A stretch of DNA of 15,444 nucleotides, from positions 1 through 15,444 of the forward strand of contig JAISJS010000332.1 in the NCBI GenBank assembly GCA_031261385.1. Reading direction: 5' to 3'. The notes beneath the pieces were generated by a model. It was not told where the DNA came from. It saw only the letters and a list, made by a program, of their open reading frames with translations, and searched no databases. Source of the stretch: Treponema sp. (GTDB lineage: Bacteria; Spirochaetota; Spirochaetia; Treponematales; Breznakiellaceae). Shown one piece after another: positions 12,392-15,444 of this stretch. The position numbers and the translations under genes were made by a program. Within the stretch, counting starts at the first letter, position 1, and every line of letters starts with the position of its first letter.

Positions 12392-13459
12392 GTGGAAAGC
12401 GCTTTTTTCAACGATATGACCAGTCCCCGGTTTAACCCCGATGCGGTGCTCGATCTTGCAGGCGGTGATTTAAAAGCCCGCAAGGTTTTGATAATAAGTG
12501 ATTTTCACATGGGAGCCGGCCGCAGGGACGATCTGACCCAGAACGGGGAGCTTCTTATCAATCTTTTGCGGTATTATTATTACGAACAGGGCTGGATTCT
12601 CGTGCTGAACGGGGATATAGAGGAACTTCAGCGTTATTCCCTCGATTCGGTACGGGAGAACTGGCCCCGGATGTACCATGTTTTTGATCTTTTTGCCGCG
12701 GATTGCAGGCTTTTCAAGATCATCGGTAACCACGACGAGGTCCTGCTTTTCAGAAAATATTACCCGTATACCCTGTACAATGCGGTCCGCATCGAAACCG
12801 GCTTTAACCCCATTTTTGTCTACCACGGGCACCAGTCATCGCAGATGTATGTAAAGTACAAGAATGTCGTCGGCGCCAGTATACGGTATTTTCTCAAGCC
12901 TTTCGGCATCAGAAATATTTCCTCCGCCCGGAGTCCCTACCGCCGCTTTTATGTCGAAAAACAGGCCTATGAATTTTCCCGGGAAAACGGCTGTATTTCG
13001 ATCATTGGTCATACCCACCGGCCCCTCTTTGAATCCCTGGGCCGCTTTGATTATATCAAATTTGAAATTGAACGGCTCTGCAGGGATTATCCTTCATCCT
13101 CCGGAACAGACCGGGAGCGGATAGCCGGCGAAGTGGCTGCCCTGCGGGTGGACCTTGGAAAGCTTAAACGGAAGGAACGGCGGGATGTGCTGCGGCAGAG
13201 CCTCTACGGTGACGAGCTTCCCGTTCCCTGTCTTTTCAATTCCGGTTCCGCTATCGGCAAAAAGGGAATTAACGCGATAGAGCTGGACAGGGAAAACATT
13301 GCCCTGGTGTACTGGTTTTCTGACGGCGAAGGGAAACGCTTTATCAGCCGCGGCAGTTATGCCAAAGAAAAGCTCGGTAATACCAAATATCGCCGCGCCG
13401 TGCTGAACAAGGACCGCCTTGACTACATTCAGGCGCGGATTGAACTATTGGGAAGATGA
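12392..13459 (+). CDS. Calcineurin-like metallophosphoesterase
   Basis: This is a dimetal phosphoesterase of unknown substrate. All five core motifs are present in the 355-residue product: SDFHMG (36-41; D37, H39), LNGDIEE (72-78; D75), IGNHDE (111-116; N113, H114), YHGHQ (144-148) and IIGHTHRP (204-211; H207, H209). The general layout resembles the UDP-2,3-diacylglucosamine hydrolase-like and serine/threonine-phosphatase-like branches, but there is no feature to pick a substrate. Between the last metal motif and the C-terminus is a charged helical insert (about 225-275) before LFNSGSAIGKKGINAIEL. There is no signal peptide or membrane segment, so it is cytosolic. GTG 12392 fits the promoter as a leaderless start; ATG 12416 (residue 9) is an alternative and changes nothing in the domain. 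The gene is divergent from the dehydrogenase and followed by a repeat. Confidence 0.87.
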   Translation: MESAFFNDMTSPRFNPDAVLDLAGGDLKARKVLIISDFHMGAGRRDDLTQNGELLINLLRYYYYEQGWILVLNGDIEELQRYSLDSVRENWPRMYHVFDLFAADCRLFKIIGNHDEVLLFRKYYPYTLYNAVRIETGFNPIFVYHGHQSSQMYVKYKNVVGASIRYFLKPFGIRNISSARSPYRRFYVEKQAYEFSRENGCISIIGHTHRPLFESLGRFDYIKFEIERLCRDYPSSSGTDRERIAGEVAALRVDLGKLKRKERRDVLRQSLYGDELPVPCLFNSGSAIGKKGINAIELDRENIALVYWFSDGEGKRFISRGSYAKEKLGNTKYRRAVLNKDRLDYIQARIELLGR

Positions 13460-13468
13460 AGAAAATAA

Positions 13469-13560
13469 AACCGCCAAGTCGAAGAAGTCGAAAAAGGGAG
13501 GATACAGGAATGAGGTGTTAGGAATTTCCTTACTTCTTTTACTTATTCGACTTTGCGGTT
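13469..13560. repeat. Intergenic inverted repeat, third member of the AACCGC family
   Basis: The left arm from 13469 reads AACCGCCAAGTCGAAGAAGT. The reverse complement of the right arm (ending 13560) reads AACCGCAAAGTCGAATAAGT and continues identically to 10569-10598 for 30 bases in total. The repeat begins 10 bases after the phosphoesterase stop and may end that transcript before flbB. Unlike the other two copies, it lies between genes on the same strand. Confidence 0.82.
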
Positions 13561-13570
13561 GGTACTCTTA

Positions 13571-13585
13571 ATTCTTTGTGGTTAG
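13571..13585 (-). repeat. Half-copy of the AACCGC repeat, outer right
   Basis: On the minus strand this reads CTAACCACAAAGAAT, a diverged outer end of the same family without a partner arm. It lies 10 bases outside the full repeat, mirroring the half-copy at 10544-10564. Bases 13586-13620 hold nothing I recognise. Confidence 0.4.
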
Positions 13586-13620
13586 TGTTTACTATTAACC
13601 CGGCAGCGGTAACTTGACGA

Positions 13621-13629
13621 TGTTATAGT
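13621..13629 (+). promoter_or_regulatory. Possible extended -10 promoter of the flbB operon
   Basis: TGTTATAGT fits an extended -10 box (TGn then TATAGT) and predicts +1 near 13636, upstream of AAGGAG (13650-13655) and the TTG start at 13662. There is no good -35 box at 16-18 bases. TTGACG at 13614 is too close to serve it and lacks a -10 at its own spacing. Confidence 0.35.
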
Positions 13630-13661
13630 TAGGGATCAATATATATTTTAAGGAGAATGTT

Positions 13662-14291
13662 TTGGCCGGTTACGGAGGTGGAAGAGTGTTTGGCAGGGTG
13701 ATTGTACTCCTGCTCCTGATTGTTGTTCTCGCCGGGGGCGGGATAGTTTGGTTTGACTATCTCAATGTGATTGACGCCAAAACAGTTTTAGCCCCCTTAT
13801 ACCATCTTATCGGCAGGGATGGGCGGACGCAGGAAGCGGCGGTTCCCGGAGAACCCCTCAACCTTGATGCGGAACGGCTTTCGATACGCCTTGAAGCCCT
13901 GGAACTGCGGAATATGGAGATGGATACCCGGCAGCAGGAGCTGGACTCCCGCTACGGTCAAATTGAACAAATGGCCCAGGAACTCGAAGAACGGCAAAAA
14001 GCGCTTGATGAACGGGAGAATTCCTTCAATGCCGTGACCCGGGAAGCCGAAACTAAAGAGAGAAACATCGAACAAAATGCCCGGTATCTGACCGGAATGC
14101 CCCCGGAGCGAGCGGTGGGTATCCTTATTGCAGAAGATGATCAGGACATAATCGATGTACTCCGGAAGACCGAAGAAATTGCCCAGGCGGAAGGGACCAC
14201 TTCCATTGTGTCGTATTGGCTGTCCCTTATGCCCCCGGAACGGGCGGCGGAATTACAGCGCAAGATGGCAGGAAGGCCCCCCAGTCTGTAA
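13662..14291 (+). CDS. flbB: Flagellar protein FlbB, periplasmic flagellar collar component
   Basis: FlbB is a spirochete-specific inner-membrane protein; in Borrelia it sits at the base of the flagellar collar and is needed for collar and stator assembly. The 209-residue product has a short N-terminus, one membrane helix (about 12-30), then a mostly periplasmic domain. Residues 66-140 form a charged coiled coil rich in E, Q and R (ELRNMEMDTRQQELDSRY...). The C-terminal part resembles the MotE/MgtE-N type and contains two copies of MPPERA (146-151 and 190-195). TTG 13662 is supported by AAGGAG 6 bases upstream. fliK follows after 70 bases, matching the flbB-fliK-flgD order of spirochete flagellar operons. 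Recognition is by architecture and neighbours rather than a catalytic motif. Confidence 0.82.
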   Translation: MAGYGGGRVFGRVIVLLLLIVVLAGGGIVWFDYLNVIDAKTVLAPLYHLIGRDGRTQEAAVPGEPLNLDAERLSIRLEALELRNMEMDTRQQELDSRYGQIEQMAQELEERQKALDERENSFNAVTREAETKERNIEQNARYLTGMPPERAVGILIAEDDQDIIDVLRKTEEIAQAEGTTSIVSYWLSLMPPERAAELQRKMAGRPPSL

Positions 14292-14318
14292 AAACGCTTT
14301 TTCCGGCTTCCAAATCGT

Positions 14319-14339
14319 CACGATACCATCATAATCGTG
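14319..14339 (+). other. Small hairpin between flbB and fliK
   Basis: CACGAT (14319-14324) and ATCGTG (14334-14339) form a 6-base stem with a 9-base loop. No T-run follows, so it is not a terminator; it could affect processing or the relative expression of flbB and fliK. It may also be chance. Confidence 0.3.
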
Positions 14340-14361
14340 CAAAACAAAAGGAGGCCGGGAT

Positions 14362-15444
14362 TTGATTCAAATATCCCCGCACATAGAAAATTCTGCAATT
14401 TCCGAAGCGGAAGCGGCGCAAACAGCGGCGCAAAAGACCGCCGGCGTAAAAAAGGACGGTCTTGGGGTGTTTGCCAGGCTCCTTTCGGGATTGCTCCGTA
14501 AAACAAAAGAAAGCGCCGGGGGCGCGGAAGTTGATTCTGCCGCGCTTGAAGCGCTGAATCCGGAAAACCTTTCCGCCGAATCGGGCGGGAAAAAACCCGG
14601 TAAAGCAGGAAAGGCTTTTGCTGATAAAGCAGCGTCCGAAAACTCCTCCATCCGGGAAAAAAGAAATGCGGCGGGAGATGCAGGGGGCGAACTGCTCAAA
14701 GATCTTCCTGATGAAAGTGAAAATGACCTTTTATCCGGTACGGAACTGCTTGCAGGCCTTATCGCCAAAACACCCCCGGACAAGCAGGCTGCTGCCGCCG
14801 AAACATCAGAAAAAACACATTTCCAGAGCCTTATTGATGAGCTTCCCGAAAATTCCGCCGAATTGCAGGAAACTATGTTTCAGGACAAAGCGATAGGCGC
14901 GGGAGATGAGTTTGTCGAATCTGCAGAAGCCGGTGAAAATTCCGCGCCACAAAACGGAAAAAACGGCAAGAAAGCGGGTTTCCGGGGCATTGTGGAAGAT
15001 CTTTCCCGCAGCGAACGCTCCGGGGATGAATCGTCCCTTTTGGGGCTCCATCGCTCCCTCTCCGGTGATCAGAGCGCGGGAAGGGGTGTCAGTGGAAAAG
15101 ATCCCTTAAACGAAAGCCGGTCACGGGAAAAACGCAGGGATAAGGTAACGATAGAAGTGCATGATCTCCGTACCGGAGCAGGGGAAGGGGTACGCCCGTC
15201 TCCTGTTCACTCAGGCGTTGAAGAAGTGCGGCCCCTTGCCGGCAGAGGCGAGACTGAAATCATTGTTGAACTGCGGAATGCAGGGCAGGGCAGTGAAAGT
15301 CCTGCGCAGGCGGAAACAGGCTGGGAAGCCAAATCCGGCCAGGCGTTTGAGAACATTCTTGCACGGGAACTCCACCAGAACCTCAACGGCGACATAGTCC
15401 GCCAGGCTTCAATGGTTTTAAAGGACGGCGGGGAAGGGACCATC
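14362..15444 (+). CDS. fliK: Flagellar hook-length control protein FliK, N-terminal 361 residues (3' end outside window)
   Basis: FliK is exported through the flagellar type III apparatus, measures hook length and switches secretion to filament proteins. The frame is open from TTG 14362 to the window edge (361 codons). AGGAGG at 14349-14354, 7 bases before the TTG, fixes the start. The visible part is low-complexity and hydrophilic, rich in A, E, G, K and S, with repeated FQSLIDEL-like and GELLKDLPDE-like segments and no membrane helix or signal peptide. This is typical of the disordered FliK ruler region. At the edge the sequence becomes ELHQNLNGDIVRQASMVLKDGGEGTI, the usual entry into the conserved FliK C-terminal domain, where an RLxLxPExLGxV motif should follow just outside. 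Its place after flbB supports the call. The ATG-poor 5' end could be missed by simple gene calling. Confidence 0.85.
   Translation, partial: MIQISPHIENSAISEAEAAQTAAQKTAGVKKDGLGVFARLLSGLLRKTKESAGGAEVDSAALEALNPENLSAESGGKKPGKAGKAFADKAASENSSIREKRNAAGDAGGELLKDLPDESENDLLSGTELLAGLIAKTPPDKQAAAAETSEKTHFQSLIDELPENSAELQETMFQDKAIGAGDEFVESAEAGENSAPQNGKNGKKAGFRGIVEDLSRSERSGDESSLLGLHRSLSGDQSAGRGVSGKDPLNESRSREKRRDKVTIEVHDLRTGAGEGVRPSPVHSGVEEVRPLAGRGETEIIVELRNAGQGSESPAQAETGWEAKSGQAFENILARELHQNLNGDIVRQASMVLKDGGEGTI

Noticed and set aside
12390..12408. Catabolite-response (cre)-like palindrome AAAGCGCTTT near the dehydrogenase gene
   Set aside because: It resembles the cre core, but it lies within the first codons of the phosphoesterase and its outer positions do not fit. 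CcpA regulation is not expected in this group, so I treat it as coding sequence.
14367..14783. Minus-strand open frame rich in S, P and A opposite fliK
   Set aside because: It is antisense to the low-complexity ruler region of fliK; the composition of that region keeps the opposite strand open by chance.

Overview
The window looks like part of a Treponema chromosome, most likely from a termite-gut-type or related free-living lineage. The main pointer is the flbB-fliK pair at the right end: FlbB is a collar protein specific to spirochete periplasmic flagella. GC content looks moderate (near 50%), and TTG start codons are frequent (five of the genes here). The genus is inferred from gene content and general protein character; no search was run.

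Layout, left to right. (1) Positions 1-1788, + strand: the end of acpS, a DUF2225 zinc-ribbon protein whose 5' end is in the wrong frame for any normal start, and truA. (2) 1816-3013, - strand: a DtxR-type regulator followed by an RNA m5C methyltransferase, divergent from (3) 3071-5026, + strand: a cyclic-nucleotide-binding domain fused to an NhaC-type Na+/H+ antiporter. (4) 5287-8682, - strand: rdgB, a Uma2-family PD-(D/E)xK protein and a UvrD/PcrA helicase whose start overlaps the Uma2 stop. (5) 8774-10537, + strand: a chemoreceptor with a single Cache domain. (6) 10669-12288, - strand: a mannitol dehydrogenase/fructuronate reductase family enzyme, divergent from (7) 12392-13459, + strand: a metallophosphoesterase. 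(8) 13662 to the window end, + strand: flbB and the first part of fliK, probably the head of a flagellar operon.

Most genes are ordinary. The interest lies in non-coding structure. Three gene-end intergenic regions (5078-5226, 10569-10665, 13469-13560) carry inverted repeats of one dispersed family with AACCGC outer ends. Two copies share 30 identical bases in opposite orientation. A different element, two adjacent perfect hairpins at 6659-6707, sits in frame inside the helicase gene and adds about 20 residues just before the GDDDQSIY motif. Four genes (the DtxR-type regulator, the antiporter, rdgB and the phosphoesterase) have good sigma70-type promoters whose -10 box ends 6-8 bases before the start codon, with no Shine-Dalgarno sequence. 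This suggests leaderless mRNAs alongside normally led genes. I saw no tRNA, rRNA, CRISPR array, transposase or complete novel defence system.
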